Notes: a model not told the origin generated them from the letters alone. A stretch of 64,000 nucleotides of DNA from CAJXQU01 sp965223825 (GCA_965223825.1 OZ245018.1:2046001-2110000), one strand, 5' to 3'. Positions 18,656 through 28,951 are shown, numbered from the stretch's first letter. Made by a program: numbers and translations.

Positions 18656-18743
18656 GTTTATTAACCGTTCATCAACACCCTGTCGAAAAGCAACAGTTTA
18701 AAAAATACCTGTCGAGCAGTTATTGAATTATTTTAATTATGAA

Positions 18744-18774
18744 ATAAAAAAGTGCCCTCATTATTGAGGGCACT
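18744..18774 (-). terminator. Intrinsic terminator between DUF1329 and YCF48 genes
   Basis: AGTGCCCTCA and TGAGGGCACT form a 10-bp stem with loop TTAT, followed on the minus strand by TTTTTTATTT. It begins 11 bp past the DUF1329 stop. It may separate the outer-membrane genes from YCF48/RND or act as a partial attenuator between them. Confidence 0.8.
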
Positions 18775-18784
18775 TGCTCGCAAA

Positions 18785-20089
18785 CTAACGACCACTACTG
18801 CGCATGTTTTGCACAGAAAATTTACTTTGTGGATTCAACTTAGGATCAACCTGTCCTTTAAATTGTCCCGTTGTGCAGTGACCTGCTTGTACGTCAACCA
18901 TACTGAAGCTGTCATCAACAGAAACACCGGTGCCTTTATTAACTGGCAAGTGATGATCTGGATGTGCTTGGCCGATATACCATGATTTCCAGTATTTTCC
19001 TGCGCGGTCATAAATGATCGTACGTGGGAAAGTGAACGTCTGTGCATCGACATAATGAACACGTTTGCCAATGGGGTGGTTACCATCAACCGGGACAGAT
19101 TCAAGAACATACGCTTTACGTAATTGCCATGTCACATTTGCGAAACAGCCACCTTGTCCACCAAAATCAACAAACTTGTATTCTGGATCGTTAAACTCAT
19201 CTGTCAGAGGCATGTCGTTGTGATTATAAAAAGGCAGCAACACTGTTTTTGTCCCTTTATATGTCCACTTCATATCTGAAATCCGACCGTTATAACCTTC
19301 AAAATCTTCGATCATTAAATCAGCACCAAGAAATGAATCCGTCGTTTGACCAGAAGCAAGACGACGAACACGACGCTGGAAACCAAGATACAACCAGGCA
19401 TCATCACGTTTTAAATCGTCTTCATAACGATGAATTAAAAGCTGGGTGTTTTTTACGTCGAACGGTTCTTCAACCATCGCGTAAATTGATCGGAAAATTT
19501 CAGATGGGTTTGGAGAAACTTCAGGTAATGGTTCGTAGTTAACGCGATGCTTCCAATTAAGAAAGTGGAAGTTGATTTTAATTTCACGCTCTACTTTACC
19601 GCTTTGCAGATCACGATAGCGCCAATAGAAAGGATAGATTGCAGCAGTATCCCCCCAGTTATAACCATATTTAAAATTCCATGCGAGTTTTTCACCTGCA
19701 CGAGGATCACTCATATCCGGCTCTTCCGGAAAAGGACGCCCGGCTAGGAAACCAGAAATTTCACCTGGCTGGCTACCCAATGTGGTTTTATTTAAGTTTT
19801 CTTTTGTAGCATTTATGTAACCATCATGAAGGATGTAGTCCGTGGTTTCACCAACTTTAATTTCTAACCAACCATCCTTTACGTGCTTATACATTTCAGG
19901 ATCGAGTACATCTTTTGCAGCATCAACATTACCGGCATTGATGACCATTCCTGGTGTAACGCCATCTACTGTAGGAAATCCATTTTTATAAGGATAAAAC
20001 GAATTTTCTATATCTTCTGGCGATGCAGCCTGTACTGTAGCGATCGGCAAAAAAGCTGCCAGCATGATCGCGATTCTCTTTAATTTCAT
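18785..20089 (-). CDS. DUF1329 family outer-membrane/periplasmic protein
   Basis: 434 residues. The N-terminal signal peptide MKLKRIAIMLAAFLPIATVQA is cleaved after AxA. The mature protein carries the long beta-rich DUF1329 domain typical of LolA/LolB-like lipid-binding folds, with characteristic HRYEDDLKRDDAWLYL and GFQRRVRRL segments and aromatic-rich WKHRVNYEP. DUF1329 genes travel with DUF1302 and RND genes in organisms that use hydrophobic compounds. Its ATG has an AAGAGGAGAG ribosome site. Uptake or envelope transfer is inferred from context only. Confidence 0.85.
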   Translation of the reverse strand: MKLKRIAIMLAAFLPIATVQAASPEDIENSFYPYKNGFPTVDGVTPGMVINAGNVDAAKDVLDPEMYKHVKDGWLEIKVGETTDYILHDGYINATKENLNKTTLGSQPGEISGFLAGRPFPEEPDMSDPRAGEKLAWNFKYGYNWGDTAAIYPFYWRYRDLQSGKVEREIKINFHFLNWKHRVNYEPLPEVSPNPSEIFRSIYAMVEEPFDVKNTQLLIHRYEDDLKRDDAWLYLGFQRRVRRLASGQTTDSFLGADLMIEDFEGYNGRISDMKWTYKGTKTVLLPFYNHNDMPLTDEFNDPEYKFVDFGGQGGCFANVTWQLRKAYVLESVPVDGNHPIGKRVHYVDAQTFTFPRTIIYDRAGKYWKSWYIGQAHPDHHLPVNKGTGVSVDDSFSMVDVQAGHCTTGQFKGQVDPKLNPQSKFSVQNMRSSGR

Positions 20090-20216
20090 GGGTCTCTCCT
20101 CTTGCTTATTTATTGCTGTTTTCTAATTTCAGCAATTTTCAGAATCCTGTCAGGACATCTTTTATTATGATCTGCAAGAGCTAACTAAATAGGGTCAGCT
20201 CTTGCAGGGGGTTACT

Positions 20217-22213
20217 TTAAAAACGATAACGAACTAACAGTTGAACTTGATCTTCATTTTGCGCCATACCAATTGGGCCAGAGCGGAATCGGCCTAATGG
20301 TTCAAAACCACTTAAACCAAGACTTTGGCTTGGTGCGCCTGTTCCAGTAAATGGAGGAAAAGGATCAGCACTTCTTGCATCATCAAATGGTCGCGCACCT
20401 GTACCGAACTTAAAGTTCGCACCTAACGTGACACGCCAGTTGTCATTCACAAGCCAATCGATAGACGGTGCAACTGCTGCGGCTTGTGCACGAACATCGT
20501 ACGCGGTGATGATTTGCGGGCTAAGTCGATCGTTCATGTACCAACCTTTTACCAATAACGTCGTGATAAAGTTATCTTTCCAGTCGGGATACCAATCTTA
20601 CCTAACGGTCCGTCTTCCAGATCGTGCTCAAGAATATGTTGACCAAATACTTGTGCAGAAAATAAGAAAGCACGCGTTTTGTTTAAGAAAGGAATGAAAG
20701 TTGGTCGATCTGCGCCGACAACCCAACGGATAACATCAGACTCTGAATACATTTCCGGTTTTGAGGTATTCGCAAACTCTTCACCAGTTGTCCATGCAGC
20801 TTCAACCCGAAAAGCTGTTTTCAAGCTATCCACATAAAAGTCCGCTGAACCACCGAGTAAACCGACACGTGGAAAATGAATGTCGAATGCGATCAGATAA
20901 TCACGATTTAATTCAACACCGCCGGTACCGACTCCCGGAACGGTTACACCGGGTGCAATAAAAGGATTCACTGCAGCCACATTACCCGCTCTCAGCGATG
21001 GAAGTTGTGAGCGGTAGTACAATCCGTTAAGTGAGAAACCCACGCCTTTATAAACACCCTCTAAGCGCATACCGACTTCGGTTTCATCCAATTCCCAATC
21101 AGGCATCACTGCTTCACGAATACCGATACTGTGAGCTGGGAAATCCGTTTGTGCACCGCCACCGGCAAAGTTAGAAACAGAACAGCCATTTTCCCAACAA
21201 TTATTCAGCGCGCGGAATAAGGAACCTGCATCGAGAATGGAGTTTGGTGTACCACCCTGGCCAAGGTTACTAGGACGAAATTTTTCGAACTTCCACAAGA
21301 ACTGTAAGTTCAGATCATCAAATGTTTCTGTCGCACCCCAACGGTATTCCGCGGTTGCGATCCCCATTGGAATACGAATATCTTCCAATTCGTCATAGAT
21401 ATTATTTCGTGAATAATCCACTGGGTTGATAACATCTAAAACACGGAATAAATCCGTACGGCCCCACACGACCTGTTGGCGACCAAAGGTTAAATCTAAT
21501 TGACGGCCGTTGGCTAATGGGATGGTGCCCGAGACATACGCTTCACGAATGACATCCGCTCGGCTATTAAACTCCGGGTTTTGTAGATCGCTTTCTTCAT
21601 AATCCAAATAGCCATCAATACAACCACGCGGATCAATATTGCACGGCCTCACTGGAACGCCGATTAACACACCACCGTCATCTCCGTGTAATTGTGAGCC
21701 CAATTGAACCAAGCCTTCATTTGGATTCTAAGTGACATCAAAACCGAAGCCACCGCCTCCCGGTAAGCCTGGATTACCGGCAGTCACCAATGAGTTACCC
21801 CAAGGTGTGGTAATACCCGCAGGCACAGCCGATGGACCTAATACTCCGGCTGGAACACCGGCAGACGTATATTCAACAGAGCCACCCGCATTTCTACCGT
21901 ATTCATCATCGTTCAGATCATAAACCGCATCGTAGCTCGCACGAAGTGTGCCGTTGAATTGAAAGTTTTTGAAAATACCCACATCACCTAATGTTTTTGA
22001 AATTTCCAGGTTTAGGGTGTTGCGCATTTTAGATAACCCTTCTCCGTGTAAACGGACATGGGTGTCAGTCTCGAAATAACCGTGGATCTCCGCTTCTTCC
22101 GCATTCACTCCAGCACTTGCCGCTGTGAGTATTCCTGCAACCAGAAGCGATGTGGGCGTCATATTACTGGAAATATGAGCGTTCCCCTCCTGCATTCGCT
22201 TACGAACAGACAT
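20217..22213 (-). pseudogene. DUF1302 outer-membrane protein, interrupted by a TAG and a frameshift
   Basis: Three consecutive pieces make one DUF1302 protein of about 665 residues: a signal peptide and N-terminal strands (22213-21728), a middle part (to 20549) and the C-terminal beta-barrel end (from about 20580 to 20217, ending in VQLLVRYRF). The first break is an in-frame TAG at 21728-21730, after GFGFDVT; the same frame continues with NPNEGLVQLGSQ. The second is a one-base loss near 20586-20588 (GGG on the plus strand): adding one base restores IPDWKDNFITTLLVKGWYM. The 5' end has a GAGGAGG ribosome site and operator copy B upstream. Either the gene is decaying or both lesions are assembly errors. 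Confidence 0.75.
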
Positions 22214-22342
22214 GCTTAGCCTCCTCTTTTTTATTGTTTAAACAACTCGTTTTACAGAGTTGTCCTGCACCGCTTATTTATGTATTTTTAGAAATACTTA
22301 TTTATATCTATTTTTATTTTTAAATCTTACGCAGACTAATTA

Positions 22343-22374
22343 TATCGATATTTTTATTAATGTCGATATTTTTT
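22343..22374. promoter_or_regulatory. Operator copy B: paired TRTCGATATTTT
   Basis: TATCGATATTTT and TGTCGATATTTT, 18 bp apart (cores at 22345 and 22363), lie about 130-160 bp upstream of the DUF1302 start. Spacing and sequence match copies A and C, so the uptake-type genes probably belong to the same regulon. Confidence 0.55.
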
Positions 22375-22428
22375 TATTTTTGCGTTGAACTTAATTATTT
22401 TTGATTTATTTCAATAGGTTGGATATAG

Positions 22429-22466
22429 GATCAGAGAATGGCTTTATATAAAACCATTCTCTGATC
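22429..22466 (-). other. 13-bp hairpin after the Rieske oxygenase gene
   Basis: GATCAGAGAATGG and CCATTCTCTGATC pair perfectly over 13 bp around a 12-base AT-rich loop, starting 9 bp past the stop codon. No T run follows on the minus strand. It probably defines the transcript 3' end or protects it. Confidence 0.45.
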
Positions 22467-22474
22467 AACCAAGA

Positions 22475-23524
22475 TCAAGCGCGATGTTCTTGTTCTATCA
22501 TCTGTTTCAAGCGTCGACGAACCCGTACATTGCCGACATCGCTGGATAACAAAACAGGATTCAGTGAAAAGAGATCGGTGATCTCAATCTCTTCTTGTTG
22601 CAGATCAATCACGGGTTTATCTTCATCAGCAAACGCGGCTTGCAAGCCTTCCTTATGCATAGCGTTATATTCCGCATCATGCTGCCTGTAGTTACGTGCT
22701 GATCCAAAAAAGTAGTGCGTTGTTTTCGCCGTTTCTGGTGTCATTAAATGGAAGTCATACAGTACAACCCCGTCGTTTTCATAATCCTGACTGCCTTGCA
22801 CCGCTCCGACCTGTAAATGCATATTCGACGGTGCGCGCCATTTAACAGTCAGGTATTGATCAGCCGTACCTTCAGGTTCTTTTAAATGATTCCCCAACAG
22901 TGGCATTGCCGGATCCGCTTCCCACAACCAATTGATGTAGATGTCATCCCCATCATCTTTCACATCAGGAATGATCGGGCTCAGCTTACCTTTGGTGTTG
23001 ATCAGTGGACCGTGTAAGTGATCAATATGCGAAAGATCCATAATGTTATCGGTGATCAACTCGTAGTTCGCGTTGTTGTGCAGCACGAAATAAAACACTG
23101 CATCCTTCGGACTATTAGTCAAAATACTGCAATCCAGAATTTTATCTTCATCGGCCAGATCAGCATCGCCCATCCAGATCCACAAAAAACCATCACGCTC
23201 AACTAATGGGAAGGATTGCACCACAGCTGCTTTAGGGATTTTGCCGTCACCATGCGGACTGTGTACGCACTTGCCAGTGCAATCAAACGTTAGGCCGTGA
23301 TACTTACACGTAATGTCATCGCCATGACGTTGCCCAGCGGATAAAGGTAAAAACCGGTGTGGACAACGATCACGTAAGGCAACCACCTCACCATTTTCTT
23401 TACGATAAATCAGAACGGATTGATCGAGAATTTTTCGTCTAAATAAATCCATTCCATTAATTTCTGTCACCAGTGCAGCCACATACCAGGCATTACTCAA
23501 AAAAATATTTTTATCTTCACTCAT
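22475..23524 (-). CDS. VanA-like Rieske non-heme iron oxygenase, large subunit
   Basis: 349 residues from the ATG at 23524 (GAGGAGA upstream). The Rieske [2Fe-2S] centre has Cys54/His56 and Cys73/His76 (RCPHR and CKYHG). The mononuclear iron site shows as DNIMDLSHIDHLHG. Length and arrangement match single-component oxygenases of the vanillate O-demethylase/phthalate group, which need a separate reductase. That partner is probably the flavin/[2Fe-2S] protein at 26736-27698, on the other side of a LuxR-type regulator. The substrate is unknown: O-demethylation, ring hydroxylation or oxidation of a side chain are all possible. Confidence 0.87.
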   Translation of the reverse strand: MSEDKNIFLSNAWYVAALVTEINGMDLFRRKILDQSVLIYRKENGEVVALRDRCPHRFLPLSAGQRHGDDITCKYHGLTFDCTGKCVHSPHGDGKIPKAAVVQSFPLVERDGFLWIWMGDADLADEDKILDCSILTNSPKDAVFYFVLHNNANYELITDNIMDLSHIDHLHGPLINTKGKLSPIIPDVKDDGDDIYINWLWEADPAMPLLGNHLKEPEGTADQYLTVKWRAPSNMHLQVGAVQGSQDYENDGVVLYDFHLMTPETAKTTHYFFGSARNYRQHDAEYNAMHKEGLQAAFADEDKPVIDLQQEEIEITDLFSLNPVLLSSDVGNVRVRRRLKQMIEQEHRA

Positions 23525-23829
23525 GCTGGTTCTCCTCACACGATTTATTTCAAGCCTCGACCTCTTTTGGGTCGATGAATAGGGAAAATAGTTTTAGAAA
23601 AATCCATCCGTCGCGTTAACAAAGCTCGACAAACACCGACGGGTAATTTTCCTGTATGAGGACTATACGAGGGCGCACTATGACGTTCACCAACCTTTAG
23701 GATGGTCGTCTTAATTGGTTGAAATACTGTGATATTTTAGAAATTCATCGTAAAGCATGAATGAAACGGATGGCGATCAGGCAGCGTTCAAAACAAACAC
23801 CGATCAGGCTGCTGTATAAATGGGTGGGA

Positions 23830-26646
23830 TTATTGCAAAAACCCAAGTTCACGCGCTTTAGAAACGGCACTGCCGCGACGGTGGACATCGAGCTTGGTAA
23901 AAATTTGTTGCCAGTACCACTTAACCGTATTTGGTGAAAGTGACAATCGCGTTGCTATTTCAGAATTAGAACGATCATCCGCCGCCATCTCTAAAATTTC
24001 CACTTCGCGCTCTTTTAATAAAGCTTCCTGCAAACTAAAATCCATTGTTTGCGATCGTGGAAAATGTTGCATTGGATCATTAGAAAAAGCAGTCAGCAAC
24101 CGGGTGATCAGATCTGCAGAATCTGAAGCGTTTTCTGATTGCAGCTCACGCAAAAGCTTTTGTATCGGCTGTCCTTCATCAAGAAAAAAACGAACTGAAT
24201 GTTCTGCACCTTTTAAATGCAAACACGTTTGCAGCACACCACGTGCTGCGGAGTGATCACCATTTTCCGCTGTGATCGCCGTCAAACAGAGTCCTGTTTG
24301 TAAAGCCGGTTCCCAACAACCGCGATCAGATAAAAACTGCCACCATTGTTTAAGCAAACGAATAGCCACCGCCGATTGTCCGCGCAACGTCGCTAATCTC
24401 GACCACGCAATCGCCATAACGCAGGTCGCTGTCGAGGCATTTTCATCGGGTTTGAGATTGATTGGCGGCCCCATTAAGCCACTCTGTCGGCCACATTCTG
24501 CAGCTTGTTGCGCATCACCCAATAAGCAATGAAGTCGGACCCGTTCCGCGATCAGATGTGTTTCTAAACGCGAAAAAGCAAAACGTGCTGCCTGTTTTAT
24601 TCCTTCGTTTAAACATTCGAATGCAACATCCAAATTGCCATCAAAGACATGCACACGCGTCTTCGTTAAATAGCCTGCAATCAACTGATCAGACAGCCCA
24701 AGTTTTTCACAGTGGCCTAAATGCTCGTTCACCAAATCACGCGCAAACTCAATTCGATTTTGCGTGTAGTACAGATCTGCTAACAGCAAACCCGGTGTAG
24801 AAGAAATGGAGGAAAGTCGTCCATGCAATTCCGTGGCATCATTCAGCGCATTTTTAAATAATGCTTGCGCTTCGGTGTATTCCGCTTGCATTCGCAAAGT
24901 AATACCGACCAAGGCATCATGATAAACACTACCGTAAAGCACATTATGCTCAACACAAATTTCATGCATGGCTGCGGCCAAGCCCAGTGTCTCCCCCACT
25001 TCGAAATGATCGCGTCGTGCACTTTGTAATAAAATTTGTACAGAAGTCAGCATGTGCATCGCTGGATCAGATGGGTAATTCGCAGACAGCCACGCTTCAC
25101 ACGCGATTTTAGTTTTCGCGAGATCGTCAGAAATCGCCGCTAACATCATTTCTCGGTGTTTCAATTTGCCTTCAAGATAGTGTAACTGCTTTGGTGCAAG
25201 ACCTGACTCGACTAATAATATTTTTTTATCGGAAATAGTCGCGTGGAGCTCTCGATGTCTCGCCAGTTCTTCACTGATCAGATCGAGCATGGCGGCTCCC
25301 TTTTCGAAATCCCAGCGCATGATATGTTGCCACGCGAGATCTAACATTAAACGCGGCTGACGTTTCAAAACATCGTATGGAATACGGGCTGCTTGCTCTT
25401 CTAATGTGGTCACATGTCCGGTGGAAAACAACGTTTCACTGACATGATCTAAAAGCGCAGCAGCACGGGCTTTATCTTCAGCACAACAAGCATGATGGAT
25501 CGCATCCAAATAAAAATGATGTTGTTCAAACCACAACGATGCGCGACTGTGAAAGACGCGGTATTTATCCGGATCGGCCTCACGCAAGCGCCTATCGAGA
25601 AACTCCGCAAACAGATGATGGTAGCGATACCAATCATCCGTCTCGTCTAAAGAAAAAATAAAAATATGGGATGCAATCACCTGTTCAAGCAATGCATGAC
25701 AATCTTTCATTTCCGTGACCGCCGCGCACAAACCGCGGTTTAACCGTGTCAGTATGGACGTTTGCAGTAAAAACTCGCGCACAGGTTCATCCAGCGTACG
25801 CAACACTTCTTCGGTTAAAAAATTTGCAATGTCACGATATTCACCGGAAAGATCGTGAATCCAATGTTGTGGGTTTTGTACTTTCTGCAAAGACAACGAG
25901 GCGAGTTGTAAACCTGCGACCCAACCTTCTGTACGATCAGCAAGTAACGCCAGATCAGGGTTTCGTAAAGGAATTTTAGTGGTCTTAGCAAAAAACTCGC
26001 GCGACTCGGCTAATGTAAAACGCAGATCATCGACATCCAGCTCATGCAAGCGTCCAAGGGCTCGCAATCGGCCTAACGACACGCCCAACGGCGCATGGCG
26101 CATGGCGACAATCCATTTCACACTGGCTGGACTACGCATGAACAATTCACTAACAGTGTCGAGTAGATCAGAATTCGTAATCAGATGAAAGTCATCAATA
26201 AAAATCCTCACCGGCTGATCTAGCTGGGCAATCTCATTAATAAATAAGGTCATCAACGTATCCGATGACGGATTCGCACCACGCTCGATCAGGCCCAGAA
26301 TATCGCGCCCGAAACCGGCAGAAGATTTGCGCACGGCTTCCACTAACGCATGCGCAAAGCGCACCATGTCGTTATCGGTTTTATCTAACGTAAACCAAGC
26401 GCAGATGCTTTGTTCTGATTGCGCTTGCGTAAATATTTGTGCGAGTAAGCTGGTTTTGCCATAACCGGCCGGCGCGGTAACCGTGAGAACAGAACAGCTT
26501 TCTGTCGCGCTAAACACACTTGCTAGACGTGGCCGTGCGATCAGCAGCCCGCGCTGCGACGGTGGCTTGAGTTTGGTCTCTAGTACAACAGATAAATAAG
26601 GCATCAGGTGCGTCGTGAAGTGTTTGTTTATTATTTTCTCAGACAC
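23830..26646 (-). CDS. LuxR-family MalT-like (LAL) transcriptional activator
   Basis: 938 residues, the size of MalT/AcoK-type regulators. The N-terminal STAND NTPase has Walker A APAGYGKTS near residue 60 and a Walker B-like RIFIDDFHLI near 140. A tetratricopeptide-like helical region fills the middle. The C-terminal LuxR helix-turn-helix covers the last 65 residues (LLKEREVEIL, then NSEIATRLSLSPNTVKWYWQ). The start is GTG with GGGAG 8 bases upstream. It sits between the Rieske oxygenase and its likely reductase, so control of that system by an inducer is plausible. The inducer is unknown. Confidence 0.9.
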   Translation of the reverse strand: MSEKIINKHFTTHLMPYLSVVLETKLKPPSQRGLLIARPRLASVFSATESCSVLTVTAPAGYGKTSLLAQIFTQAQSEQSICAWFTLDKTDNDMVRFAHALVEAVRKSSAGFGRDILGLIERGANPSSDTLMTLFINEIAQLDQPVRIFIDDFHLITNSDLLDTVSELFMRSPASVKWIVAMRHAPLGVSLGRLRALGRLHELDVDDLRFTLAESREFFAKTTKIPLRNPDLALLADRTEGWVAGLQLASLSLQKVQNPQHWIHDLSGEYRDIANFLTEEVLRTLDEPVREFLLQTSILTRLNRGLCAAVTEMKDCHALLEQVIASHIFIFSLDETDDWYRYHHLFAEFLDRRLREADPDKYRVFHSRASLWFEQHHFYLDAIHHACCAEDKARAAALLDHVSETLFSTGHVTTLEEQAARIPYDVLKRQPRLMLDLAWQHIMRWDFEKGAAMLDLISEELARHRELHATISDKKILLVESGLAPKQLHYLEGKLKHREMMLAAISDDLAKTKIACEAWLSANYPSDPAMHMLTSVQILLQSARRDHFEVGETLGLAAAMHEICVEHNVLYGSVYHDALVGITLRMQAEYTEAQALFKNALNDATELHGRLSSISSTPGLLLADLYYTQNRIEFARDLVNEHLGHCEKLGLSDQLIAGYLTKTRVHVFDGNLDVAFECLNEGIKQAARFAFSRLETHLIAERVRLHCLLGDAQQAAECGRQSGLMGPPINLKPDENASTATCVMAIAWSRLATLRGQSAVAIRLLKQWWQFLSDRGCWEPALQTGLCLTAITAENGDHSAARGVLQTCLHLKGAEHSVRFFLDEGQPIQKLLRELQSENASDSADLITRLLTAFSNDPMQHFPRSQTMDFSLQEALLKEREVEILEMAADDRSNSEIATRLSLSPNTVKWYWQQIFTKLDVHRRGSAVSKARELGFLQ

Positions 26647-26735
26647 AAAGAACGCTCCCGCTGTTATCGACTCATTTCATTGATTGCAATGCCACTACGA
26701 CACGGAGTTGCACTTATTCACCTTCGACCAGAAAA

Positions 26736-27698
26736 TTACAGATCTAACACCAACACTGGCGACTTCGAACGTGAGCAACACGGCGTGAACTGGTCATTTA
26801 ACGCTTTCTCTGCATCCGTTAAATACATATCACGGTGATCCGGCGTACCTTCCAAAACGCGCGTGAGACACGTACCGCAAATTCCTTGCTCACAAGAAAG
26901 CGGAATATCAACACCCTGTGCTTCCAGCGCTTCAATAATTGTTTTATCCGGCGGGATTATGTAAGTCGCTCCGGTACTGGCGACTTTGATGGTAAATGCT
27001 TGATCACCCTCTTCACTGAGATCAATCGCACCGAACGATTCCGTATGGATCACATCATCTGTCCAACCAAACTGATCGCGCGCGGTTGAGGTGACAAAAT
27101 TCATAAAACCATCGGGCCCACAAACGTACAGATGTGTATCTGCTTCCGTCGATGCAAAAAGTGTCCCCAACGCCAACTTTTGATCAGCCGCACCATCATC
27201 AAAATGAAAATGAATAAACGGCTTCAAACTACCGTCGATAAGTTCATTGTGAAAAGCCGCATGCAAACGACTACGACAACAGTAATGCAATTCGAACGAT
27301 TGAGAGTGATCAAATAAATGTTGTGCCATCGCCAGCATCGGCGTGATCCCAATCCCTCCGGCGATAAGGATAGAATGTGCCGCTTCGCGTAATGGAAAAT
27401 TATTCCGTGGTGCACTTATGGTGATCTGATCACCCTCATTGATTTTCGCGTGAACGGCTTTGGATCCTCCGCGCCCCGCATCTTCTAACTTGATCGCGAG
27501 GCGGTAATGATTCCGTTCTGAAGGTGAAGAACAAATAGAATATTGACGAACAAACCCATCAATATGCAAATCAATATGTGAACCGGCTTCGAAGCTGGGT
27601 AAAACCTGACCCTCACCAGGCGAAAGTTCAAGACAAAGAATATCTTCCGCAGCGAGAAACTTGCGAGAAACAGTAACGGTTAAGGTGTGATCATTCAT
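26736..27698 (-). CDS. VanB-like oxygenase reductase (FMN/NAD + [2Fe-2S])
   Basis: 320 residues in the phthalate dioxygenase reductase arrangement. The flavin-binding barrel is N-terminal with RQYSICSSP, the NAD domain has GGIGITPMLAMAQ and YVCGPDGFM, and the C-terminal plant-type ferredoxin has CEQGICGTC with a fourth Cys in FTPCCSRS. It passes electrons from NAD(P)H to a Rieske oxygenase, most likely the one at 22475-23524. It is separated from that gene by the LAL regulator, all on the same strand. Confidence 0.9.
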   Translation of the reverse strand: MNDHTLTVTVSRKFLAAEDILCLELSPGEGQVLPSFEAGSHIDLHIDGFVRQYSICSSPSERNHYRLAIKLEDAGRGGSKAVHAKINEGDQITISAPRNNFPLREAAHSILIAGGIGITPMLAMAQHLFDHSQSFELHYCCRSRLHAAFHNELIDGSLKPFIHFHFDDGAADQKLALGTLFASTEADTHLYVCGPDGFMNFVTSTARDQFGWTDDVIHTESFGAIDLSEEGDQAFTIKVASTGATYIIPPDKTIIEALEAQGVDIPLSCEQGICGTCLTRVLEGTPDHRDMYLTDAEKALNDQFTPCCSRSKSPVLVLDL

Positions 27699-27810
27699 GA
27701 TTTATTCGCTTTTATAGTATTTTTTAGAAAATTGACTGGTCTAACCTGATAGATTAAATCATCAAGGTTTTTCCGTTTCAATTACTTTGGGTGGAACAAT
27801 AATCAGCGAG

Positions 27811-27843
27811 TAAAAGAATGACACCATCCTTTCGGATGGTGTC
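27811..27843 (-). terminator. Terminator after catechol 2,3-dioxygenase
   Basis: GACACCATCC and GGATGGTGTC form a perfect 10-bp stem with loop TTTC, starting 15 bp past the dmpB stop. ATTCTTTTA follows on the minus strand. Confidence 0.75.
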
Positions 27844-27858
27844 TTTATCTTTCATAAA

Positions 27859-28779
27859 TCAAGTTGTAACAGAAAGGAAACGTTCATTGAGTTTCTGATC
27901 ATGATAGAAAATCGCGCCACCGAGCTCTTCAGCCGTCCAAGTGATCGGTTCATGATCGGGATACCAACTATAGTCACCACAAAATACTTCGTTACGGTTA
28001 CCGGAAGGATCAAAAAAGTATATGGTTCTACCGCGCGTAATACCATGACGGGTTGGGCCAATATCAATGGGTATACGATAGCGCCCCATTAAATCCGCCG
28101 CGTGAAGCACTTCTTCCCAACTGTTCAGTAAAAAAGACACATGGTGCAAACGACCTTTTTCTTCATTTCTTACGAACGCAATATCATGCGCCTTCATACC
28201 GCAACTCATGAATGAACTGATCTTAAAATCACCATCCATAACGCGTTCGGTTTCTTGAAAACCCAAGACCTCTGTGAAAAGTTTCACCACGCCATCCAGA
28301 TCATCTCCGTATAGCAAACAATGATCAAACCGTTGTGCTTTCATGCCTTTTAAATTGTCTGGAAATGGGTGCGGGTTTAAGCGTCCCATTTCTGTACCTT
28401 TTATGTCTTTTTCAGCAAATAATTCAAATGCATGACCGGTTGGGGCAATAAAGCGAACGCGCTCGCCACAATGCTTTAATTCACCGGCAGGAATCTGTTC
28501 CACATCAAGACCAAAGTCGATCAGATCTTGGGTTAATTTGCGCAATGTCTCCGCACTATCAACCTTGAATGCCATGAAATCCATGCCTGGAGAATCTGCT
28601 TCACGTAGCACGATTGAGAAATAATCTTGCTCATCCCAACCTTTGAGATAAACACGACCTTGATCATCGCGATCAACCTCCTCCAGTCCGAGTCGTTCGC
28701 AGTAATGCACCAAACCTTCTTCAAGATCCAATAAGCGCACGCTGACATGACCCGGGCGTAACACACCTTGTAATGGCAT
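27859..28779 (-). CDS. dmpB: Catechol 2,3-dioxygenase (extradiol)
   Basis: 306 residues, against 307 in DmpB/XylE. It opens catechol to 2-hydroxymuconic semialdehyde. It has two vicinal-oxygen-chelate modules, and the Fe(II) ligands are His153 (RFDHCLLYG), His213 (RLHHVSF) and Glu264 (GNRNEVFCGDY). The family signature GNRNEVFCGDYSWYPDHEPI is intact. A strong GGAGGAGG ribosome site precedes the ATG. Operator copy C lies 173-204 bp upstream, in the gap after the ferredoxin gene, so dmpB may be transcribed from its own GntR-controlled promoter as well as by read-through. Confidence 0.96.
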   Translation of the reverse strand: MPLQGVLRPGHVSVRLLDLEEGLVHYCERLGLEEVDRDDQGRVYLKGWDEQDYFSIVLREADSPGMDFMAFKVDSAETLRKLTQDLIDFGLDVEQIPAGELKHCGERVRFIAPTGHAFELFAEKDIKGTEMGRLNPHPFPDNLKGMKAQRFDHCLLYGDDLDGVVKLFTEVLGFQETERVMDGDFKISSFMSCGMKAHDIAFVRNEEKGRLHHVSFLLNSWEEVLHAADLMGRYRIPIDIGPTRHGITRGRTIYFFDPSGNRNEVFCGDYSWYPDHEPITWTAEELGGAIFYHDQKLNERFLSVTT

Positions 28780-28951
28780 AAAGTACCTCCTCCATGCTTC
28801 GATTTATCGAATTATTATGGTTACCGATCCGAAAGCGACGATTGCCGACCTCACTCGGAATTTTTATATTTTTCTAATTTAAGCGAATGATTTTTCAATA
28901 TTTTTAAGAAATACCAGTCACATTAAACGGTCATTGTTATTTTTCTGATTA

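Noticed and set aside
21728..21730. TAG in the DUF1302 frame as a recoded codon
   Set aside because: No pyrrolysine or selenocysteine context is visible, and a frameshift occurs in the same gene, so nonsense mutation or sequencing error is simpler.
22429..22466. Hairpin after the Rieske gene as a classical terminator
   Set aside because: The 13-bp stem is perfect but no T run follows on the minus strand; listed as a hairpin only.
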